A stretch of 27,393 nucleotides of DNA from NZ13-RE01 sp049718665. Lineage in GTDB: Bacteria > Dictyoglomota > Dictyoglomia > Dictyoglomales > Dictyoglomaceae. The DNA lies in NCBI GenBank assembly GCA_049718665.1, contig JBNARO010000027.1:1-27393 (forward strand), read 5' to 3'. Shown in pieces: positions 6,834 through 14,918 of this stretch. Both the position numbers and the translations under genes were made by a program. Each line of letters opens with the position of its first letter. The stretch's first letter is position 1. The notes under the pieces were generated by a model, which worked only from the letters and a program-made list of their open reading frames with translations, had not been told where the DNA came from and made no database searches.

Positions 6834-7925
6834 ATGCCAAAGAGACTTTTCTTAGAAGAAGAGCATAAAAAATTAAATCCTCGTTTTATAGAATTTTCTG
6901 GTTGGAATATGCCTTTGGAGTACAAAAGTGTAATTCAAGAGCATCTTCATGTAAGGTCCAAAGCGGGAATATTTGATATCTCCCATATGGGAAGAATAAG
7001 GATAAAGGGAAAAGATTCCCACGACTTCCTCCAAAAAATTACCTCTAACGATATTGATAAATTAAGCCCTGGAAAAGCTCAATATTCCCTTATTTTATCC
7101 CCAAAAGGAACTATCTTAGATGATATTATTGTTTACATGATAGATGAAAATGAATATCTTTTAGTAGTAAATGCAGGGAATAGAGAAAAAATTCTGAGAT
7201 GGCTTAATGAGAATAAAACTAAGAATTTAGAGATTGAAGATCAAACCGAATATTTAGTCTTACTTGCTCTTCAAGGACCCCTCTCAGAATCAATTCTTCA
7301 AACAGTAGTAAAAGAAGATCTTTCAAAATTAAAATATTATCACTTTCTTTTAACAAAGATTCTTGAAGCTGAAGTTATTCTCTCAAGAACAGGATATACA
7401 GGTGAAGATGGGTTTGAAATTTTTATCCCTAATTACAAAGCAAGAGAGTTTTGGAATTATTTTATAGAAAATCCTTGTATTATCCCCTGCGGTTTAGGAG
7501 CAAGAGATACACTAAGATTAGAGATGGGTTATCCCTTATATGGACATGAAATTGATGAAAATACTACTCCTTGGGAAGCAAATCTTCATTTTGTAGTAAA
7601 ATTAGAAAAACCTTATGAATTTATTGGAAAAAGGGCATTAATGGAATTAAAGGATAAAAAGGAAAAATTTTTAATTGCCTTTGAACTTTTAGAGAGTGGA
7701 ATTCCCAGACAAGGATATGAAATAGTTTATAATGGTGAGAGAATTGGTTGGGTAACCAGCGGAACCTTTTCACCATCTCTGAAAAAGGGAATTGGAATGG
7801 GGTATATAAAAAGAGAAGTTTTAGAGGATAATTTAGGAGTTGCAATTAGAGACAAAAGAGTTAAGATAAAAATAGTTAAACTTCCTTTTGTCAAAAATAC
7901 TTCTATTAAGAAAGGAGTGAAGTGA
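6834..7925 (+). CDS. gcvT: Glycine cleavage system T protein (aminomethyltransferase)
   Basis: GcvT takes the aminomethyl group from lipoyl-GcvH, releases ammonia and passes the one-carbon unit to tetrahydrofolate. Diagnostic stretches are FDISHMGRIRIKG, GTILDDIIVYM (the paired Asp at 96/97 is where the catalytic Asp of the family sits), SRTGYTGEDGFEIF and LGARDTLRLEMGYPLYGHEID. I start at ATG 6834 because AAGGAG (6819-6824) is then 9 nt away. A GTG at 6825 would add three residues but directly abuts that Shine-Dalgarno. The 363-residue product is normal. The gene begins about 15 nt after the end of the TnpB element, and no promoter or glycine riboswitch is visible between them. Its stop touches the gcvH start. 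Confidence 0.96.
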   Translation: MPKRLFLEEEHKKLNPRFIEFSGWNMPLEYKSVIQEHLHVRSKAGIFDISHMGRIRIKGKDSHDFLQKITSNDIDKLSPGKAQYSLILSPKGTILDDIIVYMIDENEYLLVVNAGNREKILRWLNENKTKNLEIEDQTEYLVLLALQGPLSESILQTVVKEDLSKLKYYHFLLTKILEAEVILSRTGYTGEDGFEIFIPNYKAREFWNYFIENPCIIPCGLGARDTLRLEMGYPLYGHEIDENTTPWEANLHFVVKLEKPYEFIGKRALMELKDKKEKFLIAFELLESGIPRQGYEIVYNGERIGWVTSGTFSPSLKKGIGMGYIKREVLEDNLGVAIRDKRVKIKIVKLPFVKNTSIKKGVK

Positions 7926-8303
7926 ATGTACCCTGAGGATAGAAAATATTCTAAGGACCATGAATGGGCAAAAATAGAAGGAAATATAGCTAAAATTGGA
8001 ATTACACACTATGCCCAGAGAGAGTTGGGAGATGTAGTGTATGTAGAACTTCCTCAAGTTGGAAAAGAAATTAAGCAAGGAGAAGTGGTTGCTACTTTAG
8101 AGTCAGTAAAAACTGCTTCTGAAGTTTACTCTCCCCTTTCAGGAAAAATTACTAAGGTAAATGAAAATTTGAAGGAGAGGCCTGAATTAATAAATGAAGA
8201 CCCATATAATAATGGATGGATAGTAATATTAGAGTTTTCCGATATAAATGAATATGAAAATCTCTTATCTTCAGAAGACTATAAAAAGCTCATAGGAGAA
8301 TAG
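7926..8303 (+). CDS. gcvH: Glycine cleavage system H protein (lipoyl carrier)
   Basis: GcvH shuttles the aminomethyl intermediate between the P, T and L proteins on a lipoyl arm. The lipoylation site is Lys62 in ATLESVKTASEVYSPLSG, preceded by the conserved GDVVYVELPQVG. The length of 125 residues is typical. The ATG follows the gcvT stop with no gap, and AAAGGAGTG lies just upstream within gcvT, so translation is probably coupled. It is the only lipoyl-domain protein in the window and hence the likely substrate of the two radical-SAM proteins encoded downstream. Confidence 0.97.
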   Translation: MYPEDRKYSKDHEWAKIEGNIAKIGITHYAQRELGDVVYVELPQVGKEIKQGEVVATLESVKTASEVYSPLSGKITKVNENLKERPELINEDPYNNGWIVILEFSDINEYENLLSSEDYKKLIGE

Positions 8304-8306
8304 CAA

Positions 8307-9659
8307 ATGGTATATTTCCCTCATACTCTTAAGGAAATAGAAGAAATGCTTAGCTTCTTAAGGATTAAGAGTATCGAAGAACTTTTTGAAGATGTTCCAA
8401 AATCTATAAGAGAAAAGGCAAAAGAAAATTTTAAGCTTCCGAAACCACTTTCTGAGATAGAAATTTTTAAAGAGATAGAAGAGATTTCTAAAAAGAATAA
8501 AGGGAAAGATTATACATCTTTTATGGGTGGAGGAGCTTATAATCACTATATTCCTTCTGTAGTGAAGACAATAATTTCCTATCCTACTTTTTACACCGCT
8601 TATACACCTTATCAGCCAGAAATAAGCCAAGGATTTCTTCAAGCCATGTTTGAGTATCAAAGCTTAATATGTGCATTAACAGGAATGGAAGTAGCTAATG
8701 CTTCCCTTTACGAAGCGGGATCAGGAGTAGCAGAGGCATCTTTGATGGCATATAGGATAAATGGGAAAAGGGAAATATTGATATCCTCTGGGGTTCATCC
8801 AGAATATAGAGAGGTATTAAGGACATATTTAAAAGCTTGTGGATTGATCTATAAAGAAGTCCCCATAAATGAAAAGGGAGAAACAGACCTAAATGCTTTA
8901 GAGAAAAGTTTATCCCCCGAAACATCTTGTTTCATAATTCAAACTCCAAACTTCTTTGGAGTGATAGAAGAAAAAGTTAAAGATATTTCTGAAAGAGTTC
9001 ATCAAAATAATTCATTATTAGTTTCAGTTGTATATCCCATATCCCTTGGAATCTTAAAACCTCCTGGAGAATACAATGCAGATATAGTAGTAGGAGAAGG
9101 ACAATGTCTTGGTTCACCTTTAAATTTTGGAGGACCATATTTAGGAATATTAGCTACAAAAAGAGAATTTATAAGACAAATTCCCGGAAGATTGGTAGGA
9201 GAAACAAGAGATAGAGAAGGGAAAAGAGGATTTGTCCTTACATTACAGACCCGTGAACAACATATAAAAAGAGCAAAGGCAACATCAAATATATGCAGTA
9301 ATGAAGCTCTTACCGCTTTATCAGCTACAGTTTATCTCTCCCTCTTAGGGAAAAGGGGAGTTAGAAAGGTGGCAGAAATATGTTACGATAGGGCTCATTA
9401 TGCAAAGAAGAAACTTTTAGAGATAGATGGTATAGAAATGGCTTATCCATCCTACTTTTTCAATGAATTTGTAATTAAACTTAAAAAACCTGCTAAAATT
9501 GTCTTTGAATCTCTAAAAGAAAGAAGAATTCTTGCGGGAATCCCTTTAGAAAGATTTTTTCCTGAAAGAGAAAAAGAACTTCTTTTAGCCTTTACGGAGA
9601 TGAATAGTAAAGAAGATATTAACTTTTTAGCTGAGAATATGAGGAGGGTCTTAAAATGA
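8307..9659 (+). CDS. gcvPA: Glycine dehydrogenase (decarboxylating) subunit 1, GcvPA
   Basis: This is the first half of the split P protein, which decarboxylates glycine with PLP and loads the aminomethyl group onto lipoyl-GcvH. Family stretches include FMGGGAYNHYIPSVV, YTPYQPEISQGFLQAMFEYQ, ANASLYEAGSGVAEA and REQHIKRAKATSNICSN. It lacks the PLP-binding lysine motif, as expected for the alpha subunit of the two-gene form found in archaea and many deep-branching or Gram-positive bacteria. It starts 3 nt after gcvH with TAGGAG upstream, and its stop overlaps the gcvPB start by 4 nt, consistent with heteromer assembly. 450 residues is standard. Confidence 0.97.
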   Translation: MVYFPHTLKEIEEMLSFLRIKSIEELFEDVPKSIREKAKENFKLPKPLSEIEIFKEIEEISKKNKGKDYTSFMGGGAYNHYIPSVVKTIISYPTFYTAYTPYQPEISQGFLQAMFEYQSLICALTGMEVANASLYEAGSGVAEASLMAYRINGKREILISSGVHPEYREVLRTYLKACGLIYKEVPINEKGETDLNALEKSLSPETSCFIIQTPNFFGVIEEKVKDISERVHQNNSLLVSVVYPISLGILKPPGEYNADIVVGEGQCLGSPLNFGGPYLGILATKREFIRQIPGRLVGETRDREGKRGFVLTLQTREQHIKRAKATSNICSNEALTALSATVYLSLLGKRGVRKVAEICYDRAHYAKKKLLEIDGIEMAYPSYFFNEFVIKLKKPAKIVFESLKERRILAGIPLERFFPEREKELLLAFTEMNSKEDINFLAENMRRVLK

Positions 9660-11092
9660 AGGAAATTCCATTAATCTCAGAATTGAGCAATGAAGACAGA
9701 GATACTATATCCCTCCCTGAAGACATAGAATTTTCTCCTGAAGAAGAACTTCCAAAGGAACTTTTAAGAGAAAATTTACCATTGCCTCAAATAAGTGAGA
9801 TAGAGGTAGTTAGACATTTTACAAATCTTTCTCTGAGAAATTTTGGGGTAGATTTAGGTTTTTATCCCTTAGGTTCTTGTACTATGAAATATAATCCTAA
9901 GATAAGTGAAGAATTAGCAAATCTTCCTGGTTTTACTAAAATTCATCCCTATACTCCTGAAGATTTAAGCCAAGGATGTCTGCAGATAATCTATGAATTG
10001 GAGAAAGCTTTATGTAATATTACTGGAATGGACAGATTTACTTTTCAACCCTCTGCAGGAGCACACGGTGAACTTACTGGCCTTTTCGTAATAAAAGCTT
10101 ATTTAAAGGATAGAGGAGAAGAAAGGCATGTTGTGTTAGTTCCTGATTCTGCTCATGGAACTAACCCTGCCAGCGCTTCTATGGCAGGCTTTAAAACCAT
10201 TGAAATTCCATCAGATGAGAGAGGATTAGTAAATCCTGAGATTTTAAAAAAATATGTAAATAAGGATACTGCAGCATTAATGTTAACTAATCCTAACACC
10301 TTAGGCCTCTTTGAAAGGGATATAGAGGAGATATCAAAAATAGTTCATGAAGAAGGAGCTTTATTATATTACGATGGAGCAAACCTCAATGGAATTATGG
10401 GATATGCAAGACCTGGAGATATGGGATTTGATGTGGTCCATTTAAATCTTCACAAGACCTTTTCCACACCCCATGGTGGAGGAGGTCCTGGAGCAGGACC
10501 GGTGGGAGTTAAAGAATATTTGACTCCTTATCTCCCAAATCCCTTAGTAGAATTTGATGGAGAAAAATACTTCTTGAATTATGATTTACCAAAAAGTATT
10601 GGAAGAGTTAGAACTTTCTATGGAAACTTTTCTGTCCTAATCAAAGCCTATGTTTATATAAGACTATTGGGAGAGGAAGGATTAAGACAAAGCACTGAAA
10701 TGGCAGTTCTTAATGCAAATTATCTTAAAGAAAAGCTAAAAGATATTTTCTATCTCCCCTACCCTTCTCTATGTAAACATGAATTTGTATTATCAGCAAA
10801 AAATCAAAAGGAAAAAGGAGTAAAAACTTTAGATATTGCAAAAAGAATTTTAGATTTTGGAATTCATGCTCCTACTATATATTTCCCTTTAATAGTAGAA
10901 GAAGCATTAATGATTGAACCAACAGAAACAGAAAGTAAATATACCTTAGATAATTTTGTTTCTATCTTGGAAGAGATAAATAAGGAAATTAATGAAAATC
11001 CAGAGATAGTTAAAACCTCACCTCACAATACTCCTGTAAAAAGATTGGATGAAACTCTTGCTGCAAAAGTTTTAAAAGTAAAATGGGATTAA
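9656..11092 (+). CDS. gcvPB: Glycine dehydrogenase (decarboxylating) subunit 2, GcvPB
   Basis: This is the PLP-carrying second half of the split P protein. The Schiff-base lysine is Lys267 in HLNLHKTFSTPHGGGGPGAG. The upstream SAGAHGELTGL, DSAHGTNPASASMAGF and YDGANLNGIMGYARPGDMGFDVVH stretches are classic for the family. The start has GAGGAGGG about 10 nt upstream and overlaps the gcvPA stop (ATGA). The 478-residue length is normal. Its 3' end overlaps the next gene by 10 nt, which places the radical-SAM pair inside the same operon. The L protein (dihydrolipoamide dehydrogenase) is not in this window. Confidence 0.97.
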   Translation: MKEIPLISELSNEDRDTISLPEDIEFSPEEELPKELLRENLPLPQISEIEVVRHFTNLSLRNFGVDLGFYPLGSCTMKYNPKISEELANLPGFTKIHPYTPEDLSQGCLQIIYELEKALCNITGMDRFTFQPSAGAHGELTGLFVIKAYLKDRGEERHVVLVPDSAHGTNPASASMAGFKTIEIPSDERGLVNPEILKKYVNKDTAALMLTNPNTLGLFERDIEEISKIVHEEGALLYYDGANLNGIMGYARPGDMGFDVVHLNLHKTFSTPHGGGGPGAGPVGVKEYLTPYLPNPLVEFDGEKYFLNYDLPKSIGRVRTFYGNFSVLIKAYVYIRLLGEEGLRQSTEMAVLNANYLKEKLKDIFYLPYPSLCKHEFVLSAKNQKEKGVKTLDIAKRILDFGIHAPTIYFPLIVEEALMIEPTETESKYTLDNFVSILEEINKEINENPEIVKTSPHNTPVKRLDETLAAKVLKVKWD

Positions 11093-11892
11093 TAATTGTA
11101 AAACCAAATAAGACCTTGCCCTTAAGTATTACTGGGGGAAAATGTAGTCTTCAATGTGACCATTGTAGAGGTCATTTTCTAAAAGGGATGGCCTCTATTT
11201 ATAATATAGAGAAAATTCAAAACCATTATTATAAAAGTGTATTGATAAGTGGTGGGTTTGATCTCAATGGAAAATTACCATATATTCCAAAGAATCTTTT
11301 AGAAAATTTAAAAAAGAGAGGGTTTAAGTTAAACTACCACTTAGGCTTAGTAGAAGAAAGGGATATTAAAGATGTTTTGGGGCTTGTGGATGAAGTATCT
11401 TTTGATTTTATTTTAGATGAGGATATTATTGAAAATATCTTTCACCTAAAAAAATCCTCAAGGGATTATAAAAAAACTTTCGAATTATTAAGAGAATATT
11501 TCTCAGTAAGTCCTCATATAGTTTTGGGATTAAACAATGGGAAGATTAGTAAGGAGTATGAAGCCATTGAATTTTTATCAAAATTTGAACTTCCAAAAAT
11601 AATTTTTATCATTTTTACTCCTATTAAAGATACCCCAATGGAAAATATTTCTCCACCAACTATTGAATCTCTTAGAAAATTTTTCATTTTTACAAAGGAG
11701 AAAATGCCAAGAGTAAATCTTTATTTGGGATGTGTAAGACCCAAAGGAGATTATAGGAAAAATATAGATTTTTTGGCATATGAAATAGGATTTAAAGCTA
11801 TTGTAAATCCACATCCTGAGGTTTTAGAATATTTAAAAAAGAACAATTTAGTAGAGGATTACTTTGAAGAGTGTTGTGCTTTTCTGAAATGA
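11083..11892 (+). CDS. lipS1: Radical SAM protein, probable lipoyl synthase component LipS1
   Basis: Seen directly: the radical-SAM cluster motif CSLQCDHC (Cys21, Cys25, Cys28) in an SITGGKCSLQCDHCRGHFL context, then Cys217 (LYLGCVRPKGDYR) and a Cys264-Cys265 pair at the C-terminus, which could ligand a second iron-sulfur cluster. It is 269 residues long. It lacks the N-terminal CX4CX5C cluster and RSSY tail of LipA and does not look like a true BioB. Known: LipS1/LipS2 of Thermococcus are paired radical-SAM enzymes, formerly called biotin synthases, each with two [4Fe-4S] clusters. LipS2 adds sulfur at C8 of the octanoyl chain and LipS1 then adds it at C6. Inference: its overlap with gcvPB, the adjacent second radical-SAM gene and a lipoyl carrier in the operon point to this function. 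Which of the two is S1 or S2 is tentative. Confidence 0.62.
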   Translation: MGLIIVKPNKTLPLSITGGKCSLQCDHCRGHFLKGMASIYNIEKIQNHYYKSVLISGGFDLNGKLPYIPKNLLENLKKRGFKLNYHLGLVEERDIKDVLGLVDEVSFDFILDEDIIENIFHLKKSSRDYKKTFELLREYFSVSPHIVLGLNNGKISKEYEAIEFLSKFELPKIIFIIFTPIKDTPMENISPPTIESLRKFFIFTKEKMPRVNLYLGCVRPKGDYRKNIDFLAYEIGFKAIVNPHPEVLEYLKKNNLVEDYFEECCAFLK

Positions 11893-12854
11893 AAATTGGA
11901 ATATCTTATGGAAGCTTAGAGGTTTTAAAAACTGGTAGGATAAAAGAAGATTCACCAAAAACTTTGTATCTTCTAACTTATGGGAAATGTCAAAATAATT
12001 GTGCCTTTTGTAGCCAAGCAAGGGAAAGTAATAGTAACAGTCTCTATCTCTCAAGAATAATATGGCCTCCTATAGAGGATAAAGAATTATTCTCTTTATT
12101 AAGAGAAAGAGGAAATTTTTTCAAGAGAATATGTATACAAGTTACAAATACAAAATTTTGGAAAGAAAATATTAAAAACTTGCTTCTTAATTTAAAAATC
12201 TTTAATTTACCTGTTTCTTTATCTGCTCCCATAGAAAATTTAAAAGAGCTTGATGAATTTTTTGAATTAGGAGTTGACAGAATAAATATATCCCTTGATG
12301 TGGTAGATAAAGAATTATTTACTAAACTAAAGGAGAAATTATGGGAAGAAAGAAAAAAATTATTAAAAGAAGCAAGTAAAAAATATAAAGGGAAAATTAC
12401 TACTCATATAATAATTGGGTTAGGAGAAAAAGAAAAATCTGCCTTAGAAATTATTAATGAACTAATAAAAGAAGAAATCACTATCGCTTTATTTGCCTTT
12501 ATCCCATTACCAGGGACAAAATTAGAAAATAAGAATCCACCAGATTACTTAACTTATAGAAAAATTCAAGTTATTACTTATCTTTTAAAGAAAAACTTAA
12601 TAAATTTTAAAGACTTAAAGTTTGACGAAAGAGAAAGATTAATTATTGAAGAATGGTGGTTAAGAAAGGCATATCCCTATTTTGAAGAGATATTTTTAAC
12701 TATGGGATGTCCTCATTGTAATAGACCTTATTATAACGAGAGTCCAAGAATAACCCCATATAACTTTCCAAGATTACTAAAAAAAGAAGAGATAAGTGAG
12801 ATAAAAAAACTTCTTGAGAAGGAGAAATGTATTTTAAATTTCAAAAAGAGCTAG
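11889..12854 (+). CDS. lipS2: Radical SAM protein, probable lipoyl synthase component LipS2
   Basis: The product is 321 residues from ATG 11889, which overlaps the previous stop as ATGA. A GTG at 11871 would add six residues. The radical-SAM motif is CQNNCAFC (Cys34, 38, 41) followed by SQAR, resembling the biotin-synthase group. Later come the strand ITTHIIIGLGEKE (SAM-binding barrel) and FIPLPGTKLEN. A distinctive C-terminal block TMGCPHCNRPYYNESP has Cys274 and Cys277; with Cys314 these are candidate ligands for an auxiliary cluster. I associate this Cys-x-x-Cys plus NRPYYNE block with archaeal LipS proteins, from memory. In the two-enzyme route LipS2 acts first, on octanoyl-lysine. Position directly behind gcvTHPAB and its partner fits lipoylation of GcvH. 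A different sulfur insertion or another radical-SAM reaction remains possible. Confidence 0.6.
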   Translation: MKIGISYGSLEVLKTGRIKEDSPKTLYLLTYGKCQNNCAFCSQARESNSNSLYLSRIIWPPIEDKELFSLLRERGNFFKRICIQVTNTKFWKENIKNLLLNLKIFNLPVSLSAPIENLKELDEFFELGVDRINISLDVVDKELFTKLKEKLWEERKKLLKEASKKYKGKITTHIIIGLGEKEKSALEIINELIKEEITIALFAFIPLPGTKLENKNPPDYLTYRKIQVITYLLKKNLINFKDLKFDERERLIIEEWWLRKAYPYFEEIFLTMGCPHCNRPYYNESPRITPYNFPRLLKKEEISEIKKLLEKEKCILNFKKS

Positions 12855-14227
12855 TACAGGTTTTCACTATATTACATAATTTATGTGACGAAAGAGTACA
12901 GATATATTTAGTAGGTGGTTTTTTAAGAGACTTTTTTCTTGGTAAAGAAAGTAAAGATTTAGATTTTGTCATATATCCCTTCTCTTATGAAATTTTAGAA
13001 AACTTTACTAAGATTATTAGGGGGAAAATCTTTCCCTTAGACGAAAAAAGAAAGTATTTTAGAGTTGTTGCTAATTTACAAAGTAATAACTATGTATTTG
13101 ATTTTACATCATTAACAAGAGCGAACCTGTTAGAAGAGGTTAAAAGAAGAGATTTTACAATAAATGCTATTTTCCTTGATCTAAATAATTTTAGAATTTT
13201 AGACCCATTAAATGGTATACAAGATATAAAAGAAGGAAAGTTAAGAGTCTGTTCTAAGTATAGTATCTCTGAAGATCCCTTGAGGATTCTTAGAGCTTTT
13301 AGATTTGTCTCTAATCTGGGATTTAAGATTATTCCTGATACCGAAAAGCATTTAATAGTTAATAAGAAGAAATTAGGGAAAATAAAAGGAGAAAGAATTC
13401 ATGATGAAATATATAGAATTTTAAAAGGGGCTTTTACTAAGGAAATTTGGTTTAAGATGCATGATCTAAGTATATTAGAAGAAATACTTCCTGAATTAAC
13501 ATCCTTAAAGGACATACCTTGGAATAAACCTCATCATACAAATCCATTATTCCATTCTTTAGAAGCTCTTGGAAAATTAGAATACATTTACTATTATCTT
13601 GATCAGATATTTCCAGAAAAACAAAAAATAATTAAAGATTATTTAAAAGAAGAGGTTTATTCTGAATTTACTAAAAAGGAATTATTAAAACTTGCAATTT
13701 TACTCCACGATATAGGGAAAGAAAAAGCTTTTTCCATAGACGAAGAGGGGAAGGTCCATTATTATGGTCATGAGAATGTAGGAGTCTTAATAATAGAGAA
13801 TATCTCCGAAAGATTAAGATTTAGTAAGAAAGAAAAAGAACTTCTAAAAAAATTAATTAAATTTCATCTTTATCCTGCTTTTATTTTAAAAGATAAAAAA
13901 GCAAATAGATTTAAACTTTTGAATAAATTAAAGGAAGAAACTATTGGGACAATATTACTATTCTTAGGAGATCAACTCTCCATAAAACCTGTAGAGGAAA
14001 TTATCTCTTTTTCTCATGAAATCTTAGATTTATATTTAGAAAAGAAAGAGATAAAACCTATAATCTCTGGTGATGAAATTATGAAATATTTTTCTTTAAA
14101 GCCGTCACCATTAATTGGAAGACTTAAAGGAGTTTTATTACAAGCTCAACAGGAGGGCTTAGTAAATAGTAAAGAAGACGCATTGAAGTTCTTAGAAAAT
14201 GTTTTGAAAAATGAAGGCGATAGATAA
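12827..14227 (+). CDS. cca: Class II tRNA nucleotidyltransferase with HD domain (CCA- or CC-adding)
   Basis: This enzyme builds or repairs the 3' CCA end of tRNA. Motif A is VGGFLRDFFLGKESKDLDFVI with the metal-binding Asp-x-Asp, motif B RRDFTINAIFLD, motif C DPLNGIQDIKEG, motif D EDPLRILRAFRF (nucleotide-selecting Glu-Asp-x-x-Arg), and then the neck KIKGERIHDEIYRIL. A C-terminal HD phosphohydrolase-like domain (LLHDIGKEKAF, then HYYGHENVG) sits at about 295-330. The 466 residues are typical of bacterial HD-type enzymes. The strand FDFTSLTRAN runs almost straight into LLEEVKRRDFT, so the flexible loop of CCA-adding enzymes seems absent. That feature has been linked to CC-adding enzymes. AAGGAG (12819-12824) is unusually close to the ATG. 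It overlaps lipS2 by 28 nt. Confidence 0.85.
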   Translation: MYFKFQKELVQVFTILHNLCDERVQIYLVGGFLRDFFLGKESKDLDFVIYPFSYEILENFTKIIRGKIFPLDEKRKYFRVVANLQSNNYVFDFTSLTRANLLEEVKRRDFTINAIFLDLNNFRILDPLNGIQDIKEGKLRVCSKYSISEDPLRILRAFRFVSNLGFKIIPDTEKHLIVNKKKLGKIKGERIHDEIYRILKGAFTKEIWFKMHDLSILEEILPELTSLKDIPWNKPHHTNPLFHSLEALGKLEYIYYYLDQIFPEKQKIIKDYLKEEVYSEFTKKELLKLAILLHDIGKEKAFSIDEEGKVHYYGHENVGVLIIENISERLRFSKKEKELLKKLIKFHLYPAFILKDKKANRFKLLNKLKEETIGTILLFLGDQLSIKPVEEIISFSHEILDLYLEKKEIKPIISGDEIMKYFSLKPSPLIGRLKGVLLQAQQEGLVNSKEDALKFLENVLKNEGDR

Positions 14228-14918
14228 AAAAATAATTGATAAGATTTTGCAAGAAGCCTTTGAAAATATTTTCTTTCCCTTTTCTTGGGGAAAAGAGACT
14301 CTCAAGTTTTTATATTACTATCAAAAGGGAGAAGAAAAGGAATTATTAAGATCTTTTCAAGAGGTTAGAGACTTTCAAAATTGGGGAAATAAACATCTAA
14401 GAATCTTAGAAGAATTTATAGAGATATTAAATGGAATAAAGGATTTCAGACCCTTCTTATTAATTAAAAGGAGAGAATTACTTAGAGAAGAGAGAGAAAT
14501 AATTAATCTTACGGAAGATATCAAAAATTTTATAGAGAAAAACAAGATTCCATTATCCTCTGACTTATTGACTTTTCCCAAAAAAGAGATAGGAATAGAA
14601 AACTATCTTTGGGAAATTTTAACTTGGTATTTAAAAGCTTCTAAATTTATAACTTTTTCCATTAATTTTAATTTTTTCCCTGAATTAAATTCAACTTTTA
14701 TTTACGAAGGAGAAAGGATTTATCAATTAGACAAAATTTATTTCTTAAAAGAAGAAAAAAATTTTTTATCTAATCTCTTAATAAACCTCTCAGGATTTCC
14801 ATCTAAGGAAGGGATTAAGAAATTTTCCCTTCCTTATGAAATTATTTTAAAAGAATCCCATAAAGATTTTTTTATTTTAGATTCTCAAAACTTTAATTTA
14901 ATTTTTCATCTCTCGTAA
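14211..14918 (+). CDS. Hypothetical protein, unrecognised (235 aa)
   Basis: I do not recognise this protein. It overlaps the end of the nucleotidyltransferase gene by 17 nt, has no clear Shine-Dalgarno and is the last gene of the gcv operon, so it is probably translated by coupling. The N-terminal half is charged and predicted helical (KELLRSFQEVRDF, IKRRELLREEREIINL). The C-terminal half is richer in aromatic and beta-prone residues (FITFSINFNFFPE). There is no signal peptide, convincing membrane span, cysteine cluster or nucleotide-binding motif. Composition matches its neighbours, so it looks native. Its last 13 nt overlap the end of the oppositely oriented next gene. A link to tRNA maturation is only a guess from position. 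Confidence 0.7.
   Translation: MKAIDKKIIDKILQEAFENIFFPFSWGKETLKFLYYYQKGEEKELLRSFQEVRDFQNWGNKHLRILEEFIEILNGIKDFRPFLLIKRRELLREEREIINLTEDIKNFIEKNKIPLSSDLLTFPKKEIGIENYLWEILTWYLKASKFITFSINFNFFPELNSTFIYEGERIYQLDKIYFLKEEKNFLSNLLINLSGFPSKEGIKKFSLPYEIILKESHKDFFILDSQNFNLIFHLS

Noticed and set aside
11083..12854. Biotin synthase (BioB) or canonical LipA annotation for the two radical-SAM genes
   Set aside because: Neither has LipA's CX4CX5C and RSSY features, and two adjacent BioB copies with no other biotin gene beside a glycine cleavage operon is unlikely.
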